Counted from the first letter of the stretch, positions 23,990 through 35,042 are shown. The stretch is DNA of 64,000 nt from Trileptium ribeirensis (GCA_030248225.1 JASANE010021379.1:1-64000), one strand, 5' to 3'. Notes: a model not told the origin generated them from the letters alone. Numbers and translations: made by a program.

Positions 23990-25120
23990 TCAGCTTTCCG
24001 CAGCAGGAGCAAAAAGCGTGGGTTTTGAAACACGCTGTCTTCTCTCCACATATTTTAACCAAGCCCAATGAGGCAGTACCTGGGAGCTCAACTCTTGACC
24101 ACAAATTATTATCTTGACGAGGCCAGTTTTAAAAACGGCAGTAACTTCGTATGGTCCCTGCCGGGTCATTTCATATTTCGAACTATTCCAAATTATAAAG
24201 AAGCGCTTTATCACCCGTATTAACCGAAACCTTTTAGCCAGCCATTCGTGAGTAAGCTTCCTTTTGTGTTGAGTTGCAGCGATATTATACAGTGCCTTGC
24301 CTCAAGTATCCGCTCCGACACCACTAGGCGGTACAAGACGACTTCTTCGTTGTCATGGTGATCAAAGTTGAGAGTGTCAATGCAGAAAGGTTGTCTCAAA
24401 TACATTAGCTCAAATGGTTTTTCCTTGAGCGTTGCGGCATTGATCGATAGAAAAATACTGCACCTTGGAGTTGCTCGTCTCAAGTGTTAGCGTTACCGTC
24501 CCCAATCAATTTTCGTAGTGTCAGCTGTAATCTCTGGTTGTACCATTCAACCAACATTTGTGAACGATGATGACAGCTTGACGACATTCTATGTTGCACC
24601 TTGTTTAAGGAACATAATGATTCTAGAATGCTACTAACAACGTTCGGCCTTGGTCAGATAAAATTACAGTTGGAAAGCCTTCATCCAAGAAAATTTTATA
24701 AAGTTCACAAGCCACCGTCTTCACCTTGTCATGAAAAATTCTTACCACTGGTTGTTTAGACATGAGATCAACTGGAACAAGAATATACTTCTTGCCACAT
24801 TTAATCGTAGGCATACATACCAAATCTATGTCAACACGGCACCACATGGATTTTACTGACAAAGGATGCAGTGCTGCATATAATTTGCTGAATCCCGTTA
24901 ATTCTGTTTTCTGGTACGTTTCACAAGATGCCTTATATGCATCCACATCAGCCCCTGTATTGTCCCAAAAATGCATGTCGCAGATTTTGCCAAGGATACT
25001 GTCGTCACCGAAGTGCCCGAGCTCGTCGTGAGCTTGTGAAAGTATTTTCGTGCGCTCAAATTGTGTAACAAACACTTTGCTAGATTCACAACTGCGAATG
25101 AGTAATGTTCCTTTTGACCG
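23990..25120 (-). pseudogene. Decayed Ty3/gypsy-like integrase (pol 3' end)
   Basis: Minus-strand blocks in at least three frames line up in integrase order. First comes the zinc-binding domain (SQAHDELGHFG.. then SCETYQ, where the second Cys of the CxxC is Tyr). Next is the catalytic core: WCRVDIDLV.. (first Asp), KKYILVPVDLMSKQPV, and VILSDQG (second Asp). Frameshifted remains of the region up to the catalytic Glu (..EWYNQRLQLTLRKL..) follow, then ..KPFELMYLRQPF, and finally a C-terminal MTRQGPYEVTAVFKTGL segment (24,214-23,990). Frame changes and stops near 24,620, 24,485 and 24,216 kill it. The reverse transcriptase part is absent. Confidence 0.8.
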
Positions 25121-25329
25121 GTTTCGCGCGAAGGGGTTCGTTTTGGAACGCGATTTCGGCTTTATGTCTTTCGAAAGTTTTTGTTTAATTTTTGCTCACG
25201 AGCCTGGGTAAATTTATGTTTTGTTATACTCTACGACAGCGTCTTAGCTAGCATCAGAACTGAAATGAAAAACCATACTCTTCGTTAAATTTTAGTATTA
25301 TTATATAAGTAGTCATAAATAACATATAT

Positions 25330-25745
25330 ATTGTAATAGGATCAGTTCTGACCCTAAGGGATCCCAGCTGCACCGCCATTCCCCGCTGTGGTGTCCGGAC
25401 AACCACGGCTTCCCCGACTCCCCAGTAAACATCTAATTAACCTAAGGGAATCGGTTAGCTTAGTAGGCTGCCGGCAAGGCTACCCGGGTGTTCGGTCTGG
25501 CCCCTATTTTGGCCAACGTTTCTAACGGTATGGAGGTCCTCCTGATGTGGGTCAACCCTTAGGCCTGCTCACAGGTAGTAAGACTGACCCGCCTTTCCGT
25601 CACCTATCCTAAATCCCCAATGACCTTGAGTTCCAGTGTCCTGTGTTTATGATCGTGGGTTCCCTCTTGGATACCTTGATTCTCCTAACCTGAATGCTGT
25701 CATAAAAATAACTCTTGGGGACACACGAGAGTTGATCCCAGGCAG
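25330..25745. other. GC-rich block of unknown nature
   Basis: Sharply GC-richer than its surroundings, with no long open frame in any of six frames. Composition resembles the untranslated end of a retroelement. No copy was noticed elsewhere in the window. Confidence 0.3.
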
Positions 25746-27115
25746 GGTTGTTTTTCCGGAAAATTAAAAAACGGAAAAAACGGAAAAAAAATTCAAAGCT
25801 TTACTGTTCGGCGAAAAATAGCAGTAAACAGTTTTATGCGAAATTGAATACAGTTGTTGATTATTAGTGTCTTAATACTGAAAAGGTCTATAACTGCAAT
25901 GTTGTCACATAGAACTTGCGACCGCACAGTGCAGCGGCGATTGAATCATTTCGAAGGGTAGAGTTATGTGAAAACCACACGGTGGTTATATCGATAGGAG
26001 GAGTACGCATAATTATTAGGTTCGAATTGATTTTGAAAGAACTTGATTGGCAACCGCAAACTCATATTTTCCAGCTTGGTATTTGCGCGATAACATGATA
26101 AAACCCTGCTGGTATACTATATATACTGCAAAGTATCTTTCACGTCTTCATTTATTTAATATTGATACAAGGGTCGCGCCGGTGGAGATATAATCTACGG
26201 TGGAATTCCTTTTTTTAAATGCCAATGCACCGTAATTGGACAAATATAAAGTTTCTGGTTGGTTATTGAGGTGTTATGTCAGAAGATAAGCATCGGCTAC
26301 TGAAATAACGGTGTTGTTTCTTGAAAAATGTATATAAATGGAGAATAGCACGGAAAAACGGAAGTTTAAAAACCATTAAAATTGTCGAATGTGATTAAAA
26401 TTTTTTGTATTGTGTAGACTTACTATTAGCTAATCTGGTGTCAAACTGCCCGCCGTCCAAGTGATGCTGAAAGCGCATTAATACAATAGACTATGTAATT
26501 TAAGTCCACAATCCAACTGTCGAGTTATTTAGTTTATGACTCGTCGTAGTAAATGTGGCATACATGCCGGCGGATTTCTATCCCAGCATCTAAACGGACC
26601 GGCGCGGATAGTGGGATGGTGGCCAACCACTAAGGGCTGTAAGCCCTTGGTTTTTTGGGTCGGGGGGGAGGGGGGGGGGGAGCTGACGTTATGGGTACCC
26701 AACCCCCGTCCCATATCCTCCTGTCGGCATGTGTGCGTGGCGTGTGTCTGCCTAGTTTACTGCTCTTATATGCTCAATACAAACCCAATGGCTCTATTAA
26801 GTACCGCAGCTATTTATTTTCAATATACCATCGGGCAAAAGTTTCTGATGAGGCGGAGTAAGCAAGCTATGCTTATGATAAGATTATATATTTAGTTGAT
26901 GCTTGGAAGATAGTGTTATACTATTTCTACCATATACCTACATCATACGCATGAAATGTAAAGGCTGTTTAAATTAGTGTAAATAATGCTCACGGCCATA
27001 ACGTTTTGGTTTTAAAACTATTTTCGGCTCCAAAATCCTGAAATAGTTTTTCCATTATTCCGGGGTGTAGGAAAAATGAAAAAAACGGAAAAAACACTTT
27101 TTTTCGTTGGTTCCA
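25746..27115. mobile_element. Possible insertion with CGGAAAAAACGG-type termini
   Basis: The left end has GTTTTTCCGG..AAAACGGAAAAAACGG and the right end GTAGGAAAAATGAAAAAAACGG..ACTTTTTTTCG. Both are A-tracts punctuated by CGG, separating two GC-rich blocks that might once have been joined. No clear target duplication is visible. A G-rich run sits at 26,661-26,681. Open frames at 26,529-26,895 have no recognised product. Confidence 0.3.
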
Positions 27116-28904
27116 GTAGCCTTCATCACTTCTAGGTGTGATTAAAGGAATGAGAGATTGAAGGGTATGGCTTCCGAGCTCCCCCTTTTGTAACGAGGGC
27201 GTTCCTAGATGAAGCTTAAATCAGTTGCTTAGCCACTGGTCTGTCTTATCCCACAATATCGCTGATGTCTGAAGCGGACACGCTAACACTTTATTCATTG
27301 CACCACTGAACAGGTGTACAATGCACATACATATAGTAATACAACAAAACATGTTCAGGTACTCAAACGGTTACCACACAGTGCACCCAAAGCCACAATA
27401 CAATGGGTGATGTGATTTTTCTTGCGTTACCCCATCTCACTATAGTGACATTTAAAACTTGATCCCCGGATCTCTTGATTCCCCTAGGTTTATGTGCCCC
27501 CAACTCAAGTGTTCGTAAGTTCACTGTTATTGACTTCTCCCTCTGCCTTTGCGCTATTCCAATCTTTAGCTTGCTGTTTTGATCATCTTAGCAGAACCTG
27601 AAATTACCCGCGCAATGATTGACTTTAGGGAGCATGCTCCTTTTACTATCTCACGAGTGCAGAGACTCGACTATACTTGCGCGGTCTCGGTGGTCTTTGT
27701 ATAGAGCAATTCGCTTGGGTCGCAGCTAACTCCATCTCTCTCTTTCCTTACGTGATCTTCCAGCCTCTCTGCGAAGTGTTGCGCCCGGCTCAGCACCGCG
27801 GTCATTTGCACATTCTTCAGGTCGTCACGTGATTGCATCACGCTTCAACTAACTACTTTGGAGAAAATCTCTTGAACCGTGGATTTTGTATGACAAATTT
27901 TATATTTAATAAATCTTGAAAACGATTTTTTCCGATAAAGCCAAAGTGCGGATCTGGGAAAAATTAACATCCGAAGGGTTATGACACGTCACTCCGCATT
28001 GGAATGGCCAGGTCTGCCCAACGGAGGTTACTAACTCTCCAGAATGTGACGAGACTACCTACCGTGTCCGCACGGCATGAGAATACTCGCCCAAGCTTTG
28101 TACATTGGATCAATATTAAATAGTAAAAAAACTAATGAGTGCACAAATTCTAGTTTTGAAGGTGACATCATCGGGGGGCCTCTTTTTTGCTGCTTTGAGG
28201 AATGGCTCCTCCTCAAGCTAGTTTGCAAATGACAACGCCTGTAACCTAATTTCCCTTTTTTCACTGTGTAATTCGCACATCATTGATTTGTCCGGCCTGG
28301 CGCCACTCGCGTACCACCGACCAATGACGAACCTTATAAAGTTCTCCGTTGACCATACTACTTACCATTTACCAGTGAAGCAGATGAAGAATAAATAAAT
28401 GATGATACCACAGAATGCTGATATGCCCGCTCGAACCATGCCCCGATCGAGTTATGAAACTCCGCGGGGCTCTATAACGTGTCTGCACGGCGTGAGAGAA
28501 CCCGCCTTTGGTTCTGAGTGCTCAATAATAAATGGCCAAAAATCTAATAAGGGCAGATCTCAAAATTTCGGTTGTTTTCCCGGCAATTTTCTGAGCTAAC
28601 TTAACAACCGGTCGTGGACGTGTCTGTCTCCTGACCGACATAGGCATTCCAGAGTGATTCCCATATCCCGTGTCCCAGCGATCCTCCCCTCCCCTTTCTT
28701 TTCTTGTTCCTCCCTCGAAACCCTATTCACATCACCTATTAGACTACTATCCATCCACGGAACATAAGTAACAAAATTCTGCCCGATGAGTGGGTAACCG
28801 GTCGAGACTTGACGGTGGGACTAATTTTAAAAACTTGACTACTTAATTTTCTCAGGCCCATGCTTTCAAGAGCGCGCGGAGCATCCTCTGGACAGTACAG
28901 CACT
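27116..28904. other. Repeat-like sequence, no gene recognised
   Basis: A diverged pair, GTGTCCGCACGGCATGAGA (28,064) and GTGTCTGCACGGCGTGAGA (28,480), suggests a partly duplicated repeat about 415 bp apart. Short frames at 28,055-28,264 (minus) and 28,399-28,599 (plus) cover it. Nothing else stands out. Confidence 0.3.
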
Positions 28905-29971
28905 GTTCTACGTTCACCTGAAATATCAAATAAATTACAAAAATCCTTATATTTTGCCAGAGCCCTGAGCGCTGATATATTTTCCTTTGTGAGAAACCTC
29001 GCGCCGACCAGCGCGAGATTTAGTTGTTATCGGCAATCGTCGGCCACTGTCCACAACGCAGGAATTTTTGCAATTTTTGTGCAGCTGTAAACGTCATTGT
29101 TGTTGGCTGTTTCAACCATATAATTTGAAACGTTAGCTTGCAAACTATTCCGTATATATAAGCATTATATATATATGTATGCGTGGATTGCTTTATTACA
29201 AATTTCGAAAGTTACAATTCTATTCTGTCTTGGCGATTTCAAAGGATAAAAGAGGACAAGCAAGCAAAGGGGGTAGACAGAGGGTGGGATGTCTCACTGG
29301 GTCTGTCAGCTTTCATGTCGTTTCTAAATAGCAAGGGCGCCCTTGCTAATTAGAAACGACACGAAAGCTCGACAAACCCAGTGAGGCTCTCCTACTGTGG
29401 CTGCACGTGTAGACCTCCACCAGAGTGGATCCAAAATCAAAAGAGAGGAAATATAAAACCAAAACAAAAAGAAAAACCTGGCAAATGATTACAACGTACA
29501 ATGCCGAGACCCTGCTAAACTCGAAAATCCTAAATTTAAGAGCAACAAGCTCGACTCGCTCCAACGCTGCATAGCGTCCCATTCCTTTTTATACCCTCTG
29601 TCTAGCCCCTTTGCTTGCTTGTCCTCTTTTATCCTTTGAAATCGCCAAGACAGAATAGAATTGTAACTTTCGAAATTTGTAATAAACCAATCCACGCATA
29701 CATATATATAATGCTTATATATACGGAATAGTTTGCAAGCTAACGTTTCAAATTATATGGTTGAAACAGCCAACAACAACGACGTTTGCAGCTGCACGAA
29801 AATTGCAAAAATTCCTGTGTTGTGGACAGTGGCCGACGATTGCCAATAACAAATAAATCTCGCGCTGGTCGGCGCGAGGTTTCTCACAAAGTAAAATATA
29901 TCAGCGCTCAGGGCGCTGGCAAAATATAAGGATTTTTGTAATTTATTTGATATTTCAGGTGAACGTAGAAC
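28905..29971. mobile_element. 1.07-kb nested foldback (palindromic) element
   Basis: Left arm 28,905-29,285 (381 bp) and right arm 29,593-29,971 (379 bp) are near-identical inverted copies. Both begin GTTCTACGTTCACCTG on their outer edge. Between them sits a second, smaller palindrome, 29,292-29,338 against 29,339-29,387, centred on GCAAGGGCGCCCTTGC. A ~200-bp single-copy stretch (29,388-29,592) follows. There is no coding capacity. I see no target duplication. The structure is that of a foldback transposon or a MITE with another palindrome inserted inside. Confidence 0.85.
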
Positions 29972-30500
29972 GGTAGTTGGTCGGCGGCGAGATCAGGTTC
30001 ATGCCCCAGTAGGGAAAAGAGAACTTTTAGTGTATACTCTATAGGTGGCCTGTTACAGGACGTTTTAGGTGAGATTCGTAACAAAATTTTGTGTCTTGAA
30101 TGGGTTATGAGGGTCTTGTGCAGACTGGTTGGGGTGGGCGGCTCCGGGTTTCGGTGGAATAGTTTCGGTGTAGGACCCCATAGAGATGTATAGCCCAGAA
30201 AATCCGGCACTTTTGGTTATTATTAGGGGTTTAAAAGAATGTATCTTTAAACGCCTAACTGGGTTCGCTAAGTGGCCACGGATGAGATATCGGTGGTTCT
30301 AAATGCGTAATTTTGAAGCCTCAATGGGCCCTAGCAATAATTCCGTAACCTCACTTTATCCTATTTGTAAATCCAACCTTTGGAAATTTAGCTCCCCCGA
30401 AAACGATATCCCCTTAAGTTTGTTTGAATTCATTTCGCTCTGTGTTCCCATTCTACTACATACCACATCAACATACCATATCTAACAATCATATTCTTAC
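29972..30500. other. No gene seen
   Basis: Short open frames on both strands without support. It lies downstream of the Cys-rich gene that ends near 30.5 kb on the minus strand and may be its intron or 3' region. Confidence 0.35.
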
Positions 30501-32093
30501 TTGTGCGTGCCAGGACAGTTCTTCGCGAGAGCAAAATCGCCATAAAAGGTCCCGGCCCAAACGTTATAGTTTCTGCACGACGCCCTGGACTCGTCCTGAC
30601 ACGAACCACATTTACACATTAAAGCGCATCGAAAATAGCATGCTTGACAGGTATGCGCACCAGAATCAGTCTTAGGGCACCCAAATCACGTAAGCGAGTT
30701 TGAATTGTGGAAACGTTCTGAGAATAGTCCACGGCCCATCCATGTACGCATACCTTCCTTTCGTTTGGTACATAAACATTTTATTATACAGGATTTTAAT
30801 GCACACATACTGGCTGTAGGGTCGACCGGATACCCACAAGTCGGCATCATAAGATCTCCCTAACCGTGCGGAATTCATCCGGCTCACCTCGGTTGAGCGT
30901 GGCTGTATATAGACATCATCCAGAAGATAGTCTATTTTACAACGACAGTGAACTATGCACAAATTAATATCGGGATCACGCTCCACCGGTATCGGGCCAT
31001 CCGTCAGGTAAAACTTTTCATCTCATTCATGCGAACATTGAATGTCCCCTAAGGTTTCCTAAAATTTCGGGCTATTACATATAATATAGCAGAGCAAGGC
31101 ATAGGGTTTCCTTAAGTGCATGAGGCGGATCATAGTAACTCAGGAACCCTTTTTCACCACATTTTTCCGTTCTATTTACCATCCAGTTAGAATATACCGC
31201 AGCGAGAATCTGTTTGTGACGCCTGTCCACCGACACAGCTGTATAATGCACTAGGATTAGTAACAACTGCATAACAGTTCCATCTCATTGACAAGTTTTA
31301 CCACATAAGTTAAGCGAATTATTTAAGGACACTCGCACAGAAGTTTCATAGTTTTTCAATTGTTAATACATTTGACTGCCACTTCAGATCACGCTCTTTA
31401 GCATTCCAGTTTCTCAATTTATAAAAACAGTTCGTACCACACTGTTGCAACCCTAATTGAGGTACAAAAATCAGTTATCTGTGCTAACACTACTCACTGG
31501 TGCACCACTTACAGCGCTCATAATTGAATAAAAAAACAGCAAACCTATTCAACCGTCTTTGCCATTCAACTCAGCTCTCTCTATCAATGCGATTCGACGA
31601 GTAAACTAATCCTGGACTGTTGTTCGAAGATTCGGTGTAATGAGTACATACCATTGGGAATCCAATTTTTGCCATATAATCATTAAACGTATAACATTCT
31701 CAATCTTTAATGAACTAAAATCATAGTGAAGCGGAAATTATCGTATCTGTGAGGTTTTTCGGGCCGACTAAAGGAAGACTAAAAAGTTCTGTTGCTCCAC
31801 TCATAACGTTTAATAAGCTCAGCGGAAAATATGCTGTCTCCGAAAATTGGTATCAAAAATAAACATAATTCCTTAAAACAGCTCAGGTAACTGTAACGAC
31901 AAGTTAAATATATTTTATTACTTATGACTATATGTAGACAGCTCACATTTTTACCAACAAAGTCAGGCCATATATTACATAAGCATCGGCCAAAGTCAGG
32001 GAGGGGAAAGTTATATGTGCAGGTTGTCCACACGATATTGTAAGCAAAGGTAGATACGGGCCGTATACTATTCTCAAGACCTATGTCGGGGAA
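30501..32093 (-). CDS. Cys-rich, probably secreted protein gene (four exon blocks), family unknown
   Basis: Read on the minus strand. E1 at 32,093-31,955 (acceptor GGGCGACAG; donor GTAAAA) contains WTTCTYNFPLPDFGRCLC. E2 at 31,266-31,198 (acceptor TGTTATGCAG; donor GTATAT) contains SALYSCVGGQASQTDSRC. E3 starts at 31,021 (acceptor GAATGAG) and contains DEKFYLTDGPIPVERDPD and later INLCIVHCRCKIDYLLDD. E4 at 30,670-30,501 (acceptor CCCTAAG; donor GTAAGA) contains HTCQACYFRCALMCKCGSCQ. E1-E2 and E2-E3 join in matching phase 1. The E3-E4 junction is unclear: either an unlocated donor or a one-base frameshift in a GGG run near 30,678. The even spread of Cys suggests disulfide-bonded extracellular sequence. 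Neither a start codon nor a stop is identified. It could be a pseudogene. Confidence 0.4.
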
Positions 32094-32246
32094 CTGTCGC
32101 CCAGAAGCTTCGCACTAAGATGTTCTTGCTTAAGGATATAACGTTACGCCCCTCATTACTATTCTCAAGACCTATGTCGGGGAACTGTCGCCCAGAAGCT
32201 TCGCACTAAGATGTTCTTGCTTAAGGATATAACGTTACGCCCCTCA
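32066..32246. repeat. 91-bp tandem duplication covering a splice acceptor
   Basis: Two copies, 32,066-32,156 and 32,157-32,246, essentially identical, each ending ACGTTACGCCCCTCA. Copy 1 covers the acceptor and the first ~28 nt of exon E1 of the minus-strand Cys-rich gene, so copy 2 supplies a second identical acceptor further upstream. The end string is the reverse complement of TGAGGGGCGTAACGT found near 11,980. Confidence 0.85.
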
Positions 32247-32994
32247 CCTTGACTTACCATCACGTAATACATCTACGAAAATGCATCTAGCGACTACAAT
32301 AAAACGCGACATCTACATAAAACGCGTGATCGTAACTATTATAGCATCCCGTAATATATCAAGGCTAAGTTAAAAGCTAAATTACGACAACGACACAATT
32401 ATAACAACACCACCATATACAGTAACGGCTACAAAAGTCTTAATAAACACATCATAAAAATATAATTTCGCTTTATATATACATTTATATGCTAAAAGCA
32501 TTAATTTTAGTTAACGCTAAGCGTTAAATTTTGGCAGGCTCATTTATTATCAACTAAGCTAAGCACCTGTCTCGACTGATACTATTGCTATCTCTCCTTC
32601 AATAAAACAGATGCAACAAAACAGACATTTTTTACAGCGTCACATGGGAATTTCTCGATTTTTTAATGTAAAAATGAAAAGTCCCAAAATTTTTTCGCAA
32701 TTTGGCGAAGTATAAAAGTTTAATTTCAATTCAGAATTTCCTTTGGGAGACCGACTGATAAAATTCACAGGGAAAAATTAGACGTCAAAAACTCTATATC
32801 TTGTCAAAGGCATTTCGTGCTGTTCCTGATGCATCCTTTCAATTACTGCAATAAACTCGCAGAGTACGATACTCAACACAACATTTACATTGGAATTGCA
32901 TGTGATGAAAATGATACTGCACTTTACAGTATTGATTATAAATATGTACATCGGCTTTTGTAGATAATGTTGCACATATACGCCGATGACTGTA
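32247..32994. other. No gene seen; left flank of the capsid element
   Basis: AT-rich. A 65-codon minus frame at 32,778-32,975 has no recognisable content. Confidence 0.35.
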
Positions 32995-33406
32995 AGTAGT
33001 AGGAAAAATAAGAGTTCTGGGCCACTTGATTAATGACCTGTCAAATTTTTAGGAGAAATAATGATTAATGACCTTGGGTCACGTGACCTGTCAAATATGA
33101 TTAATGACCCTTATATAATAAATACATATACATGTATACTTAATACATGCTCCCCTCCGCCCACGCATTATATAATATATATATATACATATATACGTAA
33201 TACATATAATAATAGTCCCCCTCCGCCCACGCAACAAATAATATATACATACACATGTATACGTAATACATACATATGATGGTCCCCTCCACACAGGCAT
33301 TCATTGTAATTAATGACTCATCACTTTGGAATGTTCTAGAAGCTTCCATTGGCACAATTCCAAAAATTCAACCAATCAGCGTTAGCAGAGAATACATGAA
33401 AAGGGT
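32995..33406 (+). repeat. Left terminal inverted repeat
   Basis: 412 bp matching the right terminus inverted, with only scattered substitutions and small gaps. Internal structure: GATTAATGACC occurs three times in the outer 120 bp, two of them followed by TGTCAAAT. The palindrome GGTCACGTGACC lies at 33,077-33,088. Three ~60-bp units follow, each with CCCCTCCGCCCACGCA or a variant and an AT-rich alternating stretch containing ACATGTATACGTAATACAT. The inner end holds an ACATGAAAAGGGT motif. Confidence 0.95.
33394..33406 (+). promoter_or_regulatory. ACATGAAAAGG motif inside the left terminus
   Basis: ACATGAAAAGGGT, the same core as the motifs found 38-52 nt before three start codons in this element. 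Here no long open frame follows at the same spacing. Confidence 0.4.
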
Positions 33407-33507
33407 GGTCCTTATGCAATTTCAACAGCATTAAACACCCCTAAACGCAGTCACCTTTTAGGAGATAAGTAGTATCATGATGTTTGGGTTCAGTTGGACG
33501 TGGAAAA

Positions 33508-33520
33508 ACATGAAAAGGAT
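33508..33520 (+). promoter_or_regulatory. Putative promoter motif for the 112-aa gene
   Basis: ACATGAAAAGGAT begins 40 nt before the ATG at 33,548. It is followed by an AT-rich TATA-like stretch (GATTTTATATATCT) immediately upstream of the start. The same arrangement precedes the basic-peptide gene. Confidence 0.5.
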
Positions 33521-33547
33521 TGTTTTCCTTGATTTTATATATCTAAT

Positions 33548-33886
33548 ATGGAATTGTTTATTGTTAAACACCTGAACGATCTGTTAATTAACCTTCCTGT
33601 ACCCATTGAAGCTAACAATGTCACGGTACTCAGTTCAAGGTTGTTTGGAGCCGTTGCCAAAGATAAAATGCCGTACATAGTGTGTGCTAACTTCGTAAAA
33701 CTGAAGTTCTTTAATGATGGATATTCCAATGTGCTGTGCGTTTTGGACGGACGCAAAAATGAAACTACTAGTGAACTGAAGTCCAGATTTACCCAAGAAT
33801 TTAAAATAGAAGTCCGAGATAATGCGGGTGAGATAGTGACTGATCCAGATTTGATAATTTTTGTACACCTCCAATTCAAGAAATAA
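33548..33886 (+). CDS. 112-aa beta-rich protein, candidate minor structural protein
   Basis: Complete frame with an ATG start directly after a TATA-like stretch. The stop is overlapped by an AATAAA (33,882-33,887), as in compact viral gene layouts. The protein has no signal peptide or membrane segment. Predicted strands alternate with short loops (VTVLSSRLFGAVA, YIVCANFVKLKFF, SNVLCVLDGRKN, FKIEVRDNAGEIV, LIIFVHLQFKK). This suggests a small beta-sandwich, as in vertex or minor capsid proteins (inference). It sits 130 nt upstream of the capsid-like gene on the same strand. I do not recognise its family. Confidence 0.6.
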   Translation: MELFIVKHLNDLLINLPVPIEANNVTVLSSRLFGAVAKDKMPYIVCANFVKLKFFNDGYSNVLCVLDGRKNETTSELKSRFTQEFKIEVRDNAGEIVTDPDLIIFVHLQFKK

Positions 33887-34016
33887 AGATAATCCAGAAT
33901 GTTTGTTCAGTGATAAAAGAGTAGGTTACAACGGTGCGTTAGAGAGTTACATGTCGGTTTCGATGGTTCATACAGTTACTTTTTAAATATTTAACATTGA
34001 TTTTCACTATCCTTGG

Positions 34017-34949
34017 ATGACCTACATATTAAACCTTTTACATTACTCAAGAGAAGAGCGAAACTGCCATCTCCGTACTGCTCTTTGGTTTCAAGATAGT
34101 GCTTACTCTATGGATAGTTTCGAAGACAATGAGGGTGCTACAGCTAGACAAGCGTACTTTTTCAACAGTGATGAGTGTACATTATACCTACCAGTGGTGA
34201 CTTCGGTTATATTCAATGGCGGATATCTACCACCACAGACGGAAGTATCGTTGAAATTTTCTCGAAGTGCTCTAATACAAATTGTTCAAGCAAAAGACAA
34301 TGCTCAATGTAATATGATCATCAGCGAACCGATACTCAGAGCAAGTCTCTTGAAGCTAAAAAGTGGTGCTCTGGACCACTATGATAAGATATATCGATCG
34401 AAGGGAGCTCTCTACCCCTGTGTGACCTATGAGCTGCGAACATTTGGTTTAGGGAAAGATAATCAAAACTTTGATTATACGGTGTTTGAGGATGATTTAC
34501 CTCGAAGAATATTTGTGTGGATGGTGTCAAAAGACACCTATAACGGAAACGTGAGCAAGAATATCTACAATCTAAAGCTTCCGGAGATGTCAAAATTTCA
34601 AGTGCTTGTTAATAATCTAACTTTACCTGGACAAACACCTCTTGTTGTCAACGCAAAAAGCTCTCCTGAGGTTTATGCAAACCTGTTACATGGGCTAAAC
34701 TACCGGAACCGTGATCTAGGCTTCTCTCCTATCGACATGTTTGGAGGGTTTGGAATATTTGCAGTGGACGTGTCTCCAGATCATTCAAGTAGCTGCGGTA
34801 GCTACATTTCAAAGGTAAAGGATGGCAATCTTAGGTTGATTATGGACTTTGCGAAAACTCTAAACGAATCTATGGTTCTGTTCGTTATGGGGGAATTTAC
34901 GAAAACTTTGAAGATGACTAAAGATGATAATAAAATTGAATGGATTTAA
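34017..34949 (+). CDS. F54H12.2-like capsid-like protein, N-terminally truncated
   Basis: 310 residues, ATG at 34,017. I recognise the family from its succession of conserved blocks: a Tyr-rich start (TYILNLLHYS), LRTALWFQDSAYSMDS, LPRRIFVWMVSKDTYNG.., then FGGFGIFAVDVSPDHS, DGNLRLIMDFAKTLNES and VLFVMGEF near the C terminus. This family (named after a C. elegans protein) is widespread in animal genomes; its likely role as a double-jelly-roll-type capsid protein of adintovirus/Polinton-like elements is from memory and needs a structure search. Homology continues upstream of the ATG in the same frame for about ten codons (..HYPW), then meets a TAA at 33,984-33,986. Roughly the first 100-110 residues of the family are missing, and no acceptor site lies between that stop and the homologous region. 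An AATAAA lies 34 nt past the stop. Confidence 0.75.
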   Translation: MTYILNLLHYSREERNCHLRTALWFQDSAYSMDSFEDNEGATARQAYFFNSDECTLYLPVVTSVIFNGGYLPPQTEVSLKFSRSALIQIVQAKDNAQCNMIISEPILRASLLKLKSGALDHYDKIYRSKGALYPCVTYELRTFGLGKDNQNFDYTVFEDDLPRRIFVWMVSKDTYNGNVSKNIYNLKLPEMSKFQVLVNNLTLPGQTPLVVNAKSSPEVYANLLHGLNYRNRDLGFSPIDMFGGFGIFAVDVSPDHSSSCGSYISKVKDGNLRLIMDFAKTLNESMVLFVMGEFTKTLKMTKDDNKIEWI

Positions 34950-34982
34950 TGTTTGTGTTTAAATATGTTGTTGAATTTGTAT

Positions 34983-34988
34983 AATAAA
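34983..34988 (+). terminator. Polyadenylation signal after the capsid-like gene
   Basis: AATAAA 34 nt downstream of the capsid-like stop codon, followed by A-rich sequence and then the ACATGAAAAGG motif of the next gene. Confidence 0.5.
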
Positions 34989-35004
34989 AAACCAAAAAAA
35001 TTGC

Positions 35005-35017
35005 ACATGAAAAGGAT
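35005..35017 (+). promoter_or_regulatory. Putative promoter motif for the basic-peptide gene
   Basis: ACATGAAAAGGAT begins 38 nt before the ATG at 35,043. The intervening sequence GATTTTAGGTATTCAAT parallels GATTTTATATATCTAAT before the 112-aa gene, so the similarity covers motif, spacing and start context (AATATGGA in both). Confidence 0.5.
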
Positions 35018-35042
35018 TTGTACATGATTTTAGGTATTCAAT

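Noticed and set aside
33091..33355. Open frames inside the terminal inverted repeats (also 37,195-37,457)
   Set aside because: Both termini translate the same low-complexity Tyr/Ile-rich peptide from alternating AT repeats; no start context, and mirrored by the inverted repeat structure.
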